Shown piece after piece: positions 9,993 through 21,135 of a stretch of 64,000 nt of DNA (its first letter is position 1; each line of letters begins with the position of its first letter). Location: positions 16,517,384 through 16,581,383 of the forward strand of contig NC_135226.1 of NCBI RefSeq assembly GCF_052324685.1, read 5' to 3'. The translations under genes were made by a program, and so were the position numbers. Origin of the DNA: Brachyhypopomus gauderio. Lineage: Eukaryota > Chordata > Actinopteri > Gymnotiformes > Hypopomidae. The notes beneath the pieces are model-generated. The model was given only the letters and a program-made list of their open reading frames with translations, was not told the DNA's origin and did not search any database.

Positions 9993-12540
9993 GTGGTTTT
10001 TAGGGTTATCCACAAGAACCAATTCATTTAGCACCAAAGTGGTCCAGAATAGTGCAGAAGTGGTTTTTTAGGGTTATCTACAATAACCCATTCATTTAGC
10101 ACCAAAGTGGTCCACAATAGTGCAGAAGTGGTTTTTTAGGGTTAGCCACAAGAACCAATTCATTTAGCACCAAAGTGGTCCAGAATAGTGCAGAAGTGGT
10201 TTTTTAGGGTTATCTACAAGAATGCATTCATTTTGCACCAAAGTGGTCCACAATAGTGCGGAAGTGGTTTTTAGGGTTATCCACAAGAACCCATTCATTT
10301 AGCCCCAAAGTGGTTTAAATAGTGCATAAGTGGTTTTTAGCTATAAGAACCCATTCGTTTAGCCCCAAAGTGGTTTAAATAGTGCAGAAGTGGTTTTTTA
10401 AGGTTAGCCATAAGAACCCATTCATTTAGCACCAAAGTGGTCCACAATAGTGCAGAAGTGGTTTTTTAGGGTTATCCATAAGAACCCATTCATTTAGCCC
10501 CAAAGTGGTTTAAATAGTGCAGAAGTGGTTTTTTAGGGTTATCCACAAGAACCCATTCATTTAGCCCCAATGTGGTCCACAAAAGTGCAGAAGGTGGTTT
10601 TTAGGGTTATCCACAATAACCCATTCATTTAGCACCAAAGTGGTCCACAATAGTGCAGAAGTGGTTTTTTAGGGTTATCTACAAGAATGCATTCATTTTG
10701 CACCAAAGTGGTCCAGAATAGTGCAGAAGTGGTTTTTTAGGGTTATCTACAAGAATGCATTCATTTTGCACCAAAGTGGTCCACAATAGTGCATAAGTGG
10801 TTTTTGAGGGTTAGCCATAAGAACCCATTCATTTAGCCCCAATGTGGTTTAAATAGTACAGAAGTGGTTTTTTAGGTTTATACACAAGAACCAATTCATT
10901 TAGCACCAAAGTGGTCCAGAATAGTGCAGAAGTGGTTTTTTAGGGTTATCTACAAGAATGCATTCATTTTGCACCAAAGTGGTCCACAATAGTGCGGAAG
11001 TGGTTTTTAGGGTTATCCACAAGAACCCATTCATTTAGCCCCAAAGTGGTTTAAATAGTGCAGAAGTGGTTTTTTAGGGTTATCCACAAGAACCCATTCA
11101 TTTAGCCCCAATGTGGTCCACAAAAGTGCAGAAGGTGGTTTTTAGGGTTATCCACAAGAACCAATTCATTTAGCACCAAAGTGGTCCAGAATAGTGCAGA
11201 AGTGGTTTTTTAGGGTTATCTACAAGAATGCATTCATTTTGCACCAAAGTGGTCCACAATAGTGCGGAAGTGGTTTTTAGGGTTATCCACAAGAACCCAT
11301 TCATTTAGCCCCAAAGTGGTTTAAATAGTGCATAAGTGGTTTTTTAGGGTTAGCTATAAGAACCCATTCATTTAGCCCCAAAGTGGTTTAAATAGTGCAG
11401 AAGTGGTTTTTTAGGGTTAGCCATAAGAACCCATTCATTTAGCACCAAAGTGGTCCACAATAGTGCAGAAGTGGTTTTTTAGGGTTATCCATAAGAACCC
11501 ATTCATTTAGCCCCAAAGTGGTTTAAATAGTGCAGAAGTGGTTTTTTAGGGTTATCCACAAGAACCCATTCATTTAGCCCCAATGTGGTCCACAAAAGTG
11601 CAGAAAGTGGTTTTTAGGGTTATCCACAATAACCCATTCATTTAGCACCAAAGTGGTCCACAATAGTGCAGAAGTGGTTTTTTAGGGTTATCTACAATAA
11701 CCCTTTCATTTAGCACCAAAGTGGTCCACAATAGTGCAGAAGTGGTTTTTTAGGGTTATCTACAAGAATGCATTCATTTTGCACCAAAGTGGTCCAGAAT
11801 AGTGCAGAAGTGGTTTTTTAGGGTTATCTACAAGAATGCATTCATTTTGCACCAAAGTGGTCCACAATAGTGCATAAGTGGTTTTTTAGGGTTAGCCATA
11901 AGAACCCATTCATTTAGCCCCAATGTGGTTTAAATAGTACAGAAGTGGTTTTTTAGGTTTATACACAAGAACCAATTCATGTAGCACCAAAGTGGTCCAG
12001 AATAGTGCAGAAGTGGTTTTTTAGGGTTATCTACAAGAATGCATTCATTTTGCACCAAAGTGGTCCACAATAGTGCGGAAGTGGTTTTTAGGGTTATCCA
12101 CAAGAACCCATTCATTTAGCCCCAAAGTGGTTTAAATAGTGCAGAAGTGTTTTTTTAGGGTTATCCACAAGAACCCATTCATTTAGCCCCAATGTGGTCC
12201 ACAAAAGTGCAGAAGGTGGTTTTTAGGGTTATCCACAAGAACCAATTCATTTAGCACCAAAGTGGTCCAGAATAGTGCAGAAGTGGTTTTTTAGGGTTAT
12301 CTACAATAACCCATTCATTTAGCACCAAAGTGGTCCACAACAGTGCAGAAGTGGTTTTTTAGGTTTATACACAAGAACCAATTCATTTAGCACCAAAGTG
12401 GTCCAGAATAGTGCAGAAGTGGTTTTTTAGGGTTATCTACAAGAATGCATTCATTTTGCACCAAAGTGGTCCACAATAGTGCGGAAGTGGTTTTTAGGGT
12501 TATCCACAAGAACCCATTCATTTAGCCCCAAAGTGGTTTA
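9993..12540. repeat. 68-bp satellite with higher-order structure
   Basis: About 37 tandem units with a 68-bp period (for example 10057 to 10125). Each unit carries GTGGTTTTTTAGGGTTA, then a variable ACCCATTCATTTAGC-type segment, then AAAGTGG and AATAGTGCAGAAG. At least eight unit variants recur in fixed order. The run from about 10143 to 11150 is repeated from 11150 to 12235 with one extra unit, so this is a higher-order repeat of 15-16 units (about 1.0-1.1 kb). It ends within a unit at 12540, about 340 bp before OR2. Confidence 0.92.
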
Positions 12541-12601
12541 AGACACAAATAAGATTGATAGAGGTAGTTGCATCACTGGGTCAATACTAGAGTAATTAGA
12601 A

Positions 12602-12660
12602 TCTTCAGGGAGTTTTTACACATGATCTGTATGGCAGTCGACAAAAAAACTGTATATATA
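12602..12660 (+). promoter_or_regulatory. OR2 proximal promoter
   Basis: TCTTCAGGGA at 12602-12611, ACAAAAAAACTG, then TATATATA ending at 12660. The same order occurs upstream of OR3, OR4, OR7 and OR8. The octamer-like ATTTGCATA seen in OR3, OR4 and OR7 is degraded here to a TCTGTATGG-like word. The first motif matches the O/E (EBF/Olf-1) consensus TCCCNNGGGA except for two positions; function is inferred. Confidence 0.55.
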
Positions 12661-12883
12661 ACTGAGGGCACCAGGTATGGAAAACAGAAAAGTAAGTGTT
12701 GATGGAACTATGAGCATACTAACAAATGATGAGTGACTGTGGACATTTTAAGCAGATAGACAAATTGCTACACAAAGAAACCATTTAGGGATTATAATTG
12801 TTTTCTTTTACAGCAAATGAGGTTGTAATTTTTTTTTTTAACTTGACATCTGGATTTGTTTCCAAATATACTGAAAAGGAGTG

Positions 12884-13816
12884 ATGGAAAATTCTTCTGC
12901 AGAGTTCACATTTGTCCTTCATGGACTAAATGACACAAGAACAAACAAACAGATTTACTTTGGATTTGGTCTTGTTGTCTACACTGTGACTGTCCTGGTA
13001 AATTCAGCATTAGTCATAACAATTATTCTGGATAAGACACTTCATGAACCTATGTATCTGTTCATATGCAATTTGTTTGTTAATGGAATGTGTGGTGCTT
13101 CTGCTTTTTATCCAAAGATCCTTTATGATCTTTTATCAGATATCCGTGTTATTTCATACACAGCATGCCTGATACAAATATATTTTATTGTCTTTTATAC
13201 TTTGTGTGAGTTCACATGTTTAACTGTCATGGCATATGACAGATATGTAGCCATTTGTAAGCCTTTGGAATATTTCACTATTATGACACATCAGAAGGTT
13301 ATGAAGCTACTGGCTTTTAGTTGGCTCATGTCCTTTTTGCAAACATCCATCGGGGCAGTGTTGACAGCAAGGCTGGTTTTATGTGGTAATGACATTGACA
13401 AGCTGTACTGCTCTAATTGGGAGGTCGTTAAGTTGTCTTGCACAGATGTGATTCTGAACAATGTGTATGGGTACTTCCTCATTTTGTCTCATGTTTCCCA
13501 AGCTGTGCTCATTATTGTGTCATATATTCACATCATCAGAGCTTGCTTGTGGTCCAAGACAGGGAGGGTTAAATTCATGCAGACATGCATTCCCCATTTA
13601 ATCACCCTCATGAATTTCAGTGTCTCCCTAATCTTTGATGTCATGTATTCTCGCTATGGCAAAAGCCAGGGGCTGCAAGCTCTTCGCAATATCTTGGGTA
13701 TGGAGTATCTTGTTGCACCTGCTCTCCTAAACCCTATAATATATGGAATAAACCTCAGTAAGATACAACAGCGGTTTGTGAAAATGTACAACCACAGACT
13801 TAAAGCTGTGAGTTGA
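12884..13816 (+). CDS. Odorant receptor OR2 (310 aa)
   Basis: Intact single-exon olfactory GPCR starting at the ATG of GTGATGG (MENSSAEF). The family signatures are in register with OR1: LHEPMYLFIC, MAYDRYVAIC, the three loop-2 cysteines, RVKFMQTC in TM6 and PALLNPIIY in TM7 (Ala replaces the second Pro found in paralogues). TM3 (QIYFIVFYTLCEF) is unlike any other member, which suggests a different ligand pocket. In loop 3 it has WSKTGRVK where most others have QSKAG. The C-terminus is two residues shorter. It lies just after the satellite array, whose end is about 340 bp from the start codon. Confidence 0.95.
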   Translation: MENSSAEFTFVLHGLNDTRTNKQIYFGFGLVVYTVTVLVNSALVITIILDKTLHEPMYLFICNLFVNGMCGASAFYPKILYDLLSDIRVISYTACLIQIYFIVFYTLCEFTCLTVMAYDRYVAICKPLEYFTIMTHQKVMKLLAFSWLMSFLQTSIGAVLTARLVLCGNDIDKLYCSNWEVVKLSCTDVILNNVYGYFLILSHVSQAVLIIVSYIHIIRACLWSKTGRVKFMQTCIPHLITLMNFSVSLIFDVMYSRYGKSQGLQALRNILGMEYLVAPALLNPIIYGINLSKIQQRFVKMYNHRLKAVS

Positions 13817-15385
13817 TATTGATAACAGTAAAACATTCAATTCAATTCACTTTATTGATCCCACGAGTGGGAAATTCAAGCACAAAATGGACATACGTTA
13901 AAGCGACAGAGAATAGATGTACCGTGTAATGATGAGAAGGCAGAGCCCTGTGTGCTTTGTGTCATATGAACAGTAGGCACAAAGATAATTCAAATCAGAA
14001 TTTGGCAGTGAGCTTTTTTATTGCCCAAGAACTGTTTTAATTCATAGTTTTAAAATAGCCTGCCGTATTCACCTTTACAACCATGCAATAGAGGTTACTG
14101 TTAAAGTAATATTTATTTTTCATGAAACATTCTTAAAAGTATAATCGCATTACATCAGAATACTTTTAACTTTAATATTTGCATTTATATAAATTTTTTA
14201 TGCTCTTTGTCTATGTTAATACTTTAACTGAAACACTTACTCTAACAAAAGAATTACAACAGTCTGCCTGTATTCATCATGTAGGAAATGTCTTCTGTGA
14301 AGGTGGTCCTCCCTTCCTGTCAGTCAACATGCCTGTGGATAGAAGGATTTTGGAGAAAAGTTTTGAAACAAACCAAGGATTGAAAGAAGAGAATGGTTTC
14401 ATATCAATGACATTAAAATTGATTACAACAGCTTTAAATGGCCTCTAAAAGTGTTTCAAATAGCAATTGTATATGAGAGTATTCAATCAAAGAGCAATAC
14501 CACCATTTATTCTTTGATAGTTGTATGACTATAGTCAGACCCTGCCATAAACAAAATTACAATTTGCCAATTTACCTTTTCATGGTTTCCCCCTCCCTGG
14601 TGTGAAGGATCCCACGGCAATGCCTCCTCGTGTTCTTGGTCTTGGTTAGTGCTTTGGTAATTTCCTCGGGTTTCTATGTGCTAAGCTTGCTATATCAATA
14701 GAGCGATGGTCATAAAGACATGATACAGAAAAGTAATGAAGCACCATCACTTGATGTTCAAGGACAATTCTCCTCCAAAAAGGTACAGTTTAATAATAGA
14801 TAAATACATTTTTAAAACCTTCAGATGAAAGCAGATGCATGAAATGGTTTTTAATATGTAGCCTTTGTCTAGCATCTATTCTGTTGGATAATGCTTTAAT
14901 TTGTTTAGGTTTCAAAACGCAATTTTATTTAACTGTCCCAAACGGAGGTCAAAAGGGAAGCACAGCTAGAGACAAATAATGTCCCCCTCCCATGTTCCCA
15001 GGTAGGACATTTTAGGATAGGACAAGATATGTCATTGGTACATGAGGTGGAACAAAATTGAGTACCCAAGGTCTGCAGTTACCCCAGTCTTATTTTAGAA
15101 AATCTGAGCCAATTTTGATATTGGTAAAGTGACTGTGTGGTAAAATGTCAGTGTGCCGGATATTATTTTGAGCTATACATTTCTGGAATTAAGCTATTCC
15201 TCAGTCTATACTTTATGCTCTACAACCTCCTGCCTGAGGGAGGGGGACAAAAAGTATGTGTGCTTGGTCAGTGGGGTCGTACTTGATGCAGAGGGCACTC
15301 TTCCTACATCTGGAGGTATAAATTTATGTGGTGGTGGGGAGGCTGGTACGTTGACAGGCCTCTCCCCGAGGGAGGCTGATCAGAG
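13817..15385. other. OR2 downstream flank
   Basis: At 13843-13890 the word CTTTATTGATCCCACGAGTG followed by GGGAAATTC is typical of the 3' ends of fish LINE-type repeats and is probably a small fragment. A frame at 14179-14448 (89 codons) is not recognised and may be chance. The rest is AT-rich with no supported gene. Confidence 0.35.
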
Positions 15386-15660
15386 TTTCATAGTGATGGT
15401 GCTCCATGCTCTAGTCTCACCCTTCGTTGCTGGTCTGGGGTCAGACTGCTGGGCACTGGGCAATCTTGGAGAATGCTCCCCTTGGGACTCTTTTCTCATC
15501 TGCTTCTTCTTTCTAATGTTTATTTATTTATTTTAAATTTGTGGTCATTTTTCTAATCCATTATAGTTTTTATATAAACTCTCTTGTTTATTTTCCTGTA
15601 AAGTGTCCTTGTGTGTCCTGAAAGGCGCTTATAAATAAAATTCTATTATTATTATTATTG
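15386..15660 (+). mobile_element. 3' end of a LINE with ATT-repeat tail
   Basis: A 3'-UTR-like segment ends with GTCCTGAAAGGCGCTTATAA and then ATAAAATTCTATTATTATT. This CTGAAAGGCGCT...AAATAAAAT...(ATT)n arrangement is common at the 3' ends of fish L2/CR1-type LINEs. No ORF2 motif is left; the frame at 15153-15536 across it looks non-coding. Confidence 0.45.
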
Positions 15661-16700
15661 GGGGCAGGGCTCAGTCATGGTACAGCCCCTCCCCCGGGCC
15701 TGTTGGTGTATGTGGTTACCTTTGTCTGTGTCTATCTATGAGTATGTGCTTTTGCTTTTCTTCTTAATGTTGTGTGTCTTGGTTATGTTCATGTATTTAA
15801 GTAAAGTCTATGTCTTTACAGTTCTTGTCATATGTCATCCACAACGTAGTGTCCCCCGAAACTACATGACCTGAAATGAAGGAGTTAATGGTGAAGGAGA
15901 TGGAGATGATGGTTAATTGGATCCAGTGGGCATTGCTGGAAGTCAGGAGTTGATGGATATTATCTGAGTAGAGAGGGTAGAAAGAAGGTTAGAGATACTG
16001 CAATCTCAGGAGTAAGAAGGGATGAAGGAGGAGTGGGGGAGGGTTAAGGAGAGAAGAAAAAATGCTAAATAGCTTGAGTGGGTTGGATGCGAATGATTCA
16101 AATTTCTGTCTGCAGTGGGCCGACTTTGCCTATGTGACTTCCAATGAGAACTTTGAAAGGTGAGCCTGATATGAGCTGAGGTCTGAATCTTGGTGACTCT
16201 GTTTCCACTGCTTCTCTACATTTCTTAGTTTTCTCCTGTGGCTGCATAGCACTTCCATTAGCCAGGGGTGGATGGGTCAGATCATCAGATTATTGATTGA
16301 TGAAGAGAGGAAAGTATTTGTAATTGTGTCCAGGGAGAGAGAAGAAAGACAGTCCTGGTGAGGATGGGAGGTCAAGATTATAGCAGCAAGGGTTGAGGGA
16401 GTGATGATTTAGATGGAAGTAAGAATAATGTATGGAGGAAGTGTGAGTGGAAATGGCAGGAAGGGAAAGAGAAGGATAGAAGGTGATGGTCTGAGAGGTG
16501 AAGTGGGGTGGCTGTAATGTCCGATGTTCCAGTGGCTCATGTAAAGACCAAGTCCAGAATGTTGCCAACAACAAAAATACAACTGCCACTGTGGACAGGG
16601 GCGAACAGTAGTGGGCCCACTGTACCGTGACAGTACATGCTTATTTATGATAAATATCTGTTAATAAGATGATTCCAGTATTTTTAACTATTGACACAGT
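15661..16700. other. Unassigned intergenic sequence
   Basis: 15660-15870 has a promoter/LTR-like pyrimidine-rich composition; 15880-16620 is purine-rich with many GGAAG/GATGG words and could be a decayed LINE segment. No coding frame is convincing on either strand. Confidence 0.3.
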
Positions 16701-17275
16701 TACAGTGGGGGGGGAAAGTATTTAGTCAGTTACCAATTGTGCAAGTTCTCCCACTTAAAAAGATGAGAGAGGCCTGTAATTTACATAATAGTTAGACCTC
16801 AACTATGTCTCAACATCAACAGACCTCAACAGAAATTTAGATTTTTTAAGAATTTATTTGCAAATTATGGTGGAAAACGTATTTGGTCACCTACAAAAAA
16901 GCAAGATTTCTGGCTGTCACAGATCTGTAACCTCTTTTTTAAGAGAGAGTTGTGGCAGTTCACTGCTGAATCGTTTTGGTCCCCATGCTTTATCTCTCTC
17001 AGTCTTCTCTTGTTGGTATCGTGCTGCATTTGTTGGTGTTTTGCCACGATTGCATTTTTTCTCTCTCTTGCTCCCTTTGTTCTTTCGAGTACTTACCTCC
17101 TGCGCCGCTCCCTGGCCTATCTCAAGTTTTCTCCCACTACTATATTCCTGTGCAGTTCATGACAGACATGAGAAGATAAGCATACCAGGAAATCTGTTTA
17201 CAATAATGTAATATCGATCATTAGATGCATGTACTCGCTATACATAGAACGCTAAAGTCAGCAACATTCTATAGA

Positions 17276-18286
17276 CAGTGATGGTTTAGTTACCTTGAAA
17301 AAGTAATATGATTACTGAGTACTGATTACTCCTTTAAAAAGTAACTAAGTTACATATTACTGTCACGGTGAGGCGGCCGCCTCCGTCCACAGCGGCTGTT
17401 GTTGTTGTTGTTTGGTGACGTCATGTGCGTCCCTCAGGTGGGCGGAGCCCATGATCCGTCTCACCTGAGGGTCGTTTGTTTGCCTATTATGTCTTGTCTT
17501 TGTACCAGTTGACCGCTGGTCATTATATCCTTAATTTGGATCTTTTGCACGGGTTTTGGTTTGCACACTTTCTATTAAACCATCCTTTTTCCCTGAGACT
17601 TGGCGTGATCGCTTCCTTTTCAGTTGCTCACACCGCCCGTCACAATTACTTGATTTTAAAAGTAACTACATTAGATTACAGGTTACTTTAGTAGTTACAT
17701 TCAGCAGCAAAATGAGTTTTTCCAATACTCACTTTATTGGAAGTGCATTTTAACAATGTATCTCCTGACATTACGTTTATGTGGCTGCACAGTATTATTT
17801 GTAAATATATTTGTAAACATAATACAAGAGAACTGTTCAGTCAGACAGCCATTTGTTGTGAAACAAAATACCATTACAATTTCAAGCATTTTTAAGTAGG
17901 CTACGTTAGCCAAAATTGCAGCACTTTTCAAACCTGGAACACAATGCAACATTAAAATTTGTCAGGTAAATGTTCCTTCCCCTGTTTTCGAGGGGTATTC
18001 CTTTACACTACCACATATCGTTACGGACAACACTGCAAAGAATGACGTGAACGCTTTCGCGCTCTCACAGGTTTGCGCGCAGCATGCAGAGTCGAGCGCT
18101 ACAGTCGGATGCAAAAGTATAACTGAGCCAGGAAGAAAGGAAAAATATATATTTTTACTAAGGAAAATAAAAATAGTAACACACAGTTATTTGGATAAGT
18201 AACTTTAATCTGATTACTGGACTGGAAATATTACTTGTTACTGAAAAAAGTGGTAAGATTAGAGTAACGCGTTACTGACATAACTG
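17276..18286. mobile_element. Non-autonomous hAT element (copy 1)
   Basis: An exact 8-bp duplication TCTATAGA (17268-17275 and 18287-18294) flanks an element starting CAGTGATGG and ending TAACTG, with subterminal GTAACGCGTTACT and many scattered GTTAC words. It carries a solo LTR (17361-17644), and its middle (about 17750-18130) contains the distal half of the Harbinger-like MITE seen at 3139 and 23886. A sister copy lies at 35698-36698. Confidence 0.88.
17361..17644 (+). mobile_element. Solo LTR, 284 bp, inside hAT
   Basis: TGTCACGG...CCGTCACA with a perfect 5-bp duplication ATTAC (17356-17360 and 17645-17649). The empty site is seen in the sister hAT at about 35783, which confirms the insertion. 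The sequence is related, in opposite orientation, to the LTRs of 53794-55702. Confidence 0.9.
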
Positions 18287-18415
18287 TCTATAGATTAATT
18301 CCAAATGTCCATATAGCTGGACATAAATGTTTTGCTCAAAATTTGGGACTGTGAAAATAACTTTCCATTGTTGGTATAATTATTTTTCATATCAGTTTAT
18401 GGGTACGCTCCAACG

Positions 18416-18870
18416 TTGTTTGCTGACCAGGAGAAAGATGTGCCTGTGCCAGCTTTGGTGAAACGGTGTCGGCTGACCTGGCAGAGGCCCTGCAGGACCT
18501 TACTAGTAGCATCCTCCAGGTACCACCGTAGCGCTGACAAGCAGCGACTCCCTGCCACGTCCTTCCGTCCGGGTCAGAGAGTGTGGTTGTCGGCGAAGGA
18601 CCTGCCGGTTCGGGGAGCCACCTGGAAATTGGCTCCGTTACCTGGGTCCATTGAAGATCCGGTATCTTACCGTCTGCTGTTTCCCCCATCGCTCAGGGTC
18701 CATCCGGTCTTTCATATGTCTCGCCTCCAGCTGGTACTGTATCACCTACCTCTGGCTCCGCCACCCCCTCGGATCATTGATTGGGCTCCGGCCTAGAGGC
18801 CATGATCAGTACCTGATGGACTGGGAGGGGTACGGTCCTGAGGAGCTTTTGCCTCCCTGCATTTTCTCCT
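18416..18870 (+). mobile_element. Gypsy integrase C-terminus and chromodomain fossil
   Basis: The frame has the words RPGQRVWLSAKDLPVR, KLAPLPGSI, DPVSYRL and HPVFHMSRL, the usual C-terminal integrase pattern of fish Gypsy elements. It is followed by a chromodomain-like QYLMDWEGYGPEE. Broken. Confidence 0.8.
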
Positions 18871-18886
18871 GGTGTTTTTGCTAGAC

Positions 18887-19249
18887 CAGTGTTTTGCTGT
18901 TGAAAGAGCCATATTGGACCAAAAAAACAAAAAACAAATATGTCTGGAGCCGCAAAAAATGTAAAGCCATATAAGCCTTATAATGAAGGCAACACCTATA
19001 TGTATCTATATTAGCCTACTATCAAAGTTAGCTATAACTTTTGGCAACTTTTCAAGATCACTTGAAATTGAATTTCATTAAGAATGTTGGTGTCATGTTT
19101 GTCTCCTACAAAAACTATATAAAACAAAAAATATATTTCTCTCCCCCATCTTTTTACATTTTCAAACATTTTTGAAAAAGCTCCAGGGAACGCTAGGGTA
19201 GCGCCAAAGAGCCGCATGCGGCTCTAGAGCCATGGGTTGCCGACCCCCG
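18887..19249. mobile_element. Non-autonomous hAT, 363 bp
   Basis: 8-bp duplication TGCTAGAC (18879-18886 and 19250-19257). The right end carries GAGCCGCATGCGGCTC and GGTTGCCGACCCCCG, typical of a common vertebrate hAT family; the left end (CAGTGTTTTGC) is diverged. Inserted into the Gypsy fossil. Confidence 0.75.
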
Positions 19250-19426
19250 TGCTAGACTGAGTTTTTGAATGAGCTTTGGTTTGAGTTTTCCACGCTCTTT
19301 AAGTTGGAGTTTTTCCCTAATTCCCTGTGTTTGTCTGCTTCTCTCGCTTTTCAGCATTTACTGTTGTTACTACTTGTGCAAGCCGGCACTTGGGTCCACC
19401 TTTTCACAGTATTTTCACTCACAGCA

Positions 19427-20250
19427 TTATATCAACTGTGGGAGCAATAATTAGAAAATGGAAGACCTTCAAGACCACTGATAATCTCCCTCGATTCTCC
19501 ACACAAGATCTAAGCCAGTTGGGGCAAAATGATCACAAGAACGGTGAGCAAAAATCCCAGAACCACACGGGGGAACCTAGTGAAGGACCTGCTGAAAGCT
19601 AGAACCAACATTAAAAAGGTTACAGTCAGTAACATACTACGCTGCCAGGGACTCAGATCCTGCAGTGCCAGACATGTCCCCCTGCGTAAGCCAGTACATA
19701 TCCGGCCCCATCTAAAGTTTGCTAGAGAGCATTTGGATGTTCCAGAAGAATACAGGGAGAATGTCATATGGTCAGATGAAACCAAAGTAGAGATGTTTGG
19801 TACAAATACAACTCATCGCGTTTGGAGGAGAGTGAATGCTGAGTTGCGTCCAAAGAACACCATACCTCCTGTGAAGCATGGAGGTGGCAACACCATGCAT
19901 TGGGAATGTTTCTCTGCAAAGGGCAACATGAAAGAATGAATGGGGTCATGTATTGTAAGAAAATGAGTGCAAACCTCCTTCCATTAGTAAGGGCATTGAA
20001 GATGAAACGTCTTTCAGCATGACAATGATCCCAAGCACACTGCCAGGGCAACAAAGGAGTGGCTTTGTAAGATATATTACAAAGTCCTAGAGTGGCCTAG
20101 CTAGTCTCCAGATCCCAACCCCATAGAAAACCTTTGGAGGGAGTTGAAAGTCTGTGGTGCTTGCTGACAGCCGCAAAACATCACTGCTCTAGAGGAGATC
20201 TGCATAGAGGAATGGGCCAACATAAGGATATATAACAAAGTACTAGCATT
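19427..20250 (+). pseudogene. Decayed Tc1 transposase
   Basis: Tc1-type words in order: GAIIRKWKTF (end of the DNA-binding part), [21 protein letters not shown] (first catalytic Asp), [29 protein letters not shown] (second Asp region) and SPDPNPIENLW (catalytic Glu). The longest surviving frame is 19529-19939; frameshifts separate it from the pieces on both sides, and the N-terminal helix-turn-helix was lost where the Gypsy element inserted. Non-functional. Confidence 0.85.
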
Positions 20251-20447
20251 AACTTTTGTTATTGACGAAATACTTATTTTTCACCATAATTTGCAAATAA
20301 ATTCTTTAAAAATCAGACAGTGTGATTTTCTGAATTTTTGTTTCTCATATTGTCTCTCATAGCTGAGGTCTACCTATGATGTCAATTACAGGCCTCTCTC
20401 ATCTCTTTAAGTGGGAGAATTTGCACAATTGGTGACTGTAAATTACA

Positions 20448-20512
20448 CCTTCAGGGAGTTTATGCACAGCATCATTTGCATAACAGACTACAAAAAAAAT
20501 CTATATATAAGC
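20448..20512 (+). promoter_or_regulatory. OR3 upstream module, displaced from the gene
   Basis: CCTTCAGGGA at 20448-20457, ATTTGCATA (octamer-like) at 20474-20482, ACAAAAAAAATC, then TATATATAAGC ending 20512. The hAT at 20513-20983 inserted right after the TATA word, so these upstream sites now lie about 640-690 bp from the OR3 start codon instead of roughly 150-280 bp as in the paralogues. Confidence 0.6.
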
Positions 20513-20983
20513 TAGGGTGACCAAACGTCCATATTTCCCAGGACATGTCCGTATTTCACGTCCTGTCCCGGGTTTTTTTTTTTAAGTGAGGAAATGTCCT
20601 GGTTTTTAAATTATCTTCATACAGGCACTAGGGCACTGTGCACAGCGCTGTGTGTGACTTTCGTGAGTGACCATAGCGCGTGACTCCGCACACCTCGCGT
20701 GAACCAGCGCAAACGGCGGAGGCATTTATACTTGGCGCGTCACATTCTTTGCAGTGTTCTCCGAAACGATATGTGGTAGTATAAAGAAACACCTCCCAAA
20801 ACAGGGGAATGAACATTTACCTGACGAATTTTAATGTTGCATTGTGTTCCAGGTTTGAAAAGTGCTGGAATTTAGGCTAAAGTGAGGGCAGCCCTGTTCT
20901 TTGTGACTGTCAGTACACAAGCAACAAGCAACCCCCCCACTCCAAGGTGTCCTGGTTTTCCCAAATGAAAATATGGACATCCT
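20513..20983. mobile_element. Non-autonomous hAT inserted at the OR3 TATA box
   Basis: 8-bp duplication ATATAAGC (20505-20512 and 20984-20991) flanks an element starting TAGGGTGACCAAACGTCC and ending GGACATCCT. Its middle (about 20640-20880) is the reverse complement of the MITE-derived segment found in the hATs at 17276 and 35698. No transposase. Confidence 0.85.
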
Positions 20984-20991
20984 ATATAAGC
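20984..20991 (+). promoter_or_regulatory. Duplicated TATA word retained next to OR3
   Basis: The right-hand target duplication ATATAAGC, preceded by T from the element end, recreates TATATAAGC 145 bp before the OR3 start. The hAT insertion therefore left a TATA-like sequence on the gene side. Confidence 0.5.
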
Positions 20992-21135
20992 AAGCACACA
21001 TAGAAAGCAGAAGTCGTTAAGGGACAGTGAGGATTTGACTGTCTAATGGGTGAACATCAGCAGGGATGTCATTTTTATTTTCTAGCAAATTATGTTTTTC
21101 TGTCTGAAACTGAAAACTGACATTGAAAATAAGTG

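Larger units (their letters stand above)
16951..19424 (+). mobile_element. Ty3/Gypsy (chromodomain type) fossil inside Tc1
   Basis: It begins near a TGTGGCAGTTCAC word that could be an LTR start, and resumes Tc1 sequence around 19425. The recognisable coding part is the integrase C-terminus and chromodomain at 18416-18870. Broken and old; it also hosts the hAT elements at 17276-18286 and 18887-19249. The outer limits are approximate. Confidence 0.55.
16703..20438 (+). mobile_element. Old Tc1/mariner element, heavily invaded
   Basis: Long inverted termini (CAGTGGGG... at 16703 and its complement ending GGTGACTG at 20438) flank the block, with TA duplications at 16701-16702 and 20439-20440. 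Inside the ends, both sides carry the complementary words AATTGTGCAA, GTGGGAGAA and AAGAGATGAGAGAGGCCTG. The transposase is decayed (see 19427-20250). From about 16951 to 19424 it is filled by a Gypsy fossil that itself carries two hAT elements. The right end lies about 10 bp from the OR3 promoter module. Confidence 0.8.

Noticed and set aside
9993-12540. Could the regularly spaced repeats be a CRISPR array?
   Set aside because: The units are contiguous 68-bp tandem repeats without unique spacers, in a vertebrate-type genome.
9993-12540. Interstitial telomere
   Set aside because: TTAGGG occurs once per 68-bp unit rather than in tandem hexamers; it is a satellite with a telomere-like word only.
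14179-14448. 89-codon frame as a host exon
   Set aside because: No splice context or recognisable domain; kept only as a note in the flank entry.
15153-15536. 127-codon + frame
   Set aside because: It runs into a LINE 3' end and poly-T region and has no domain-like pattern.
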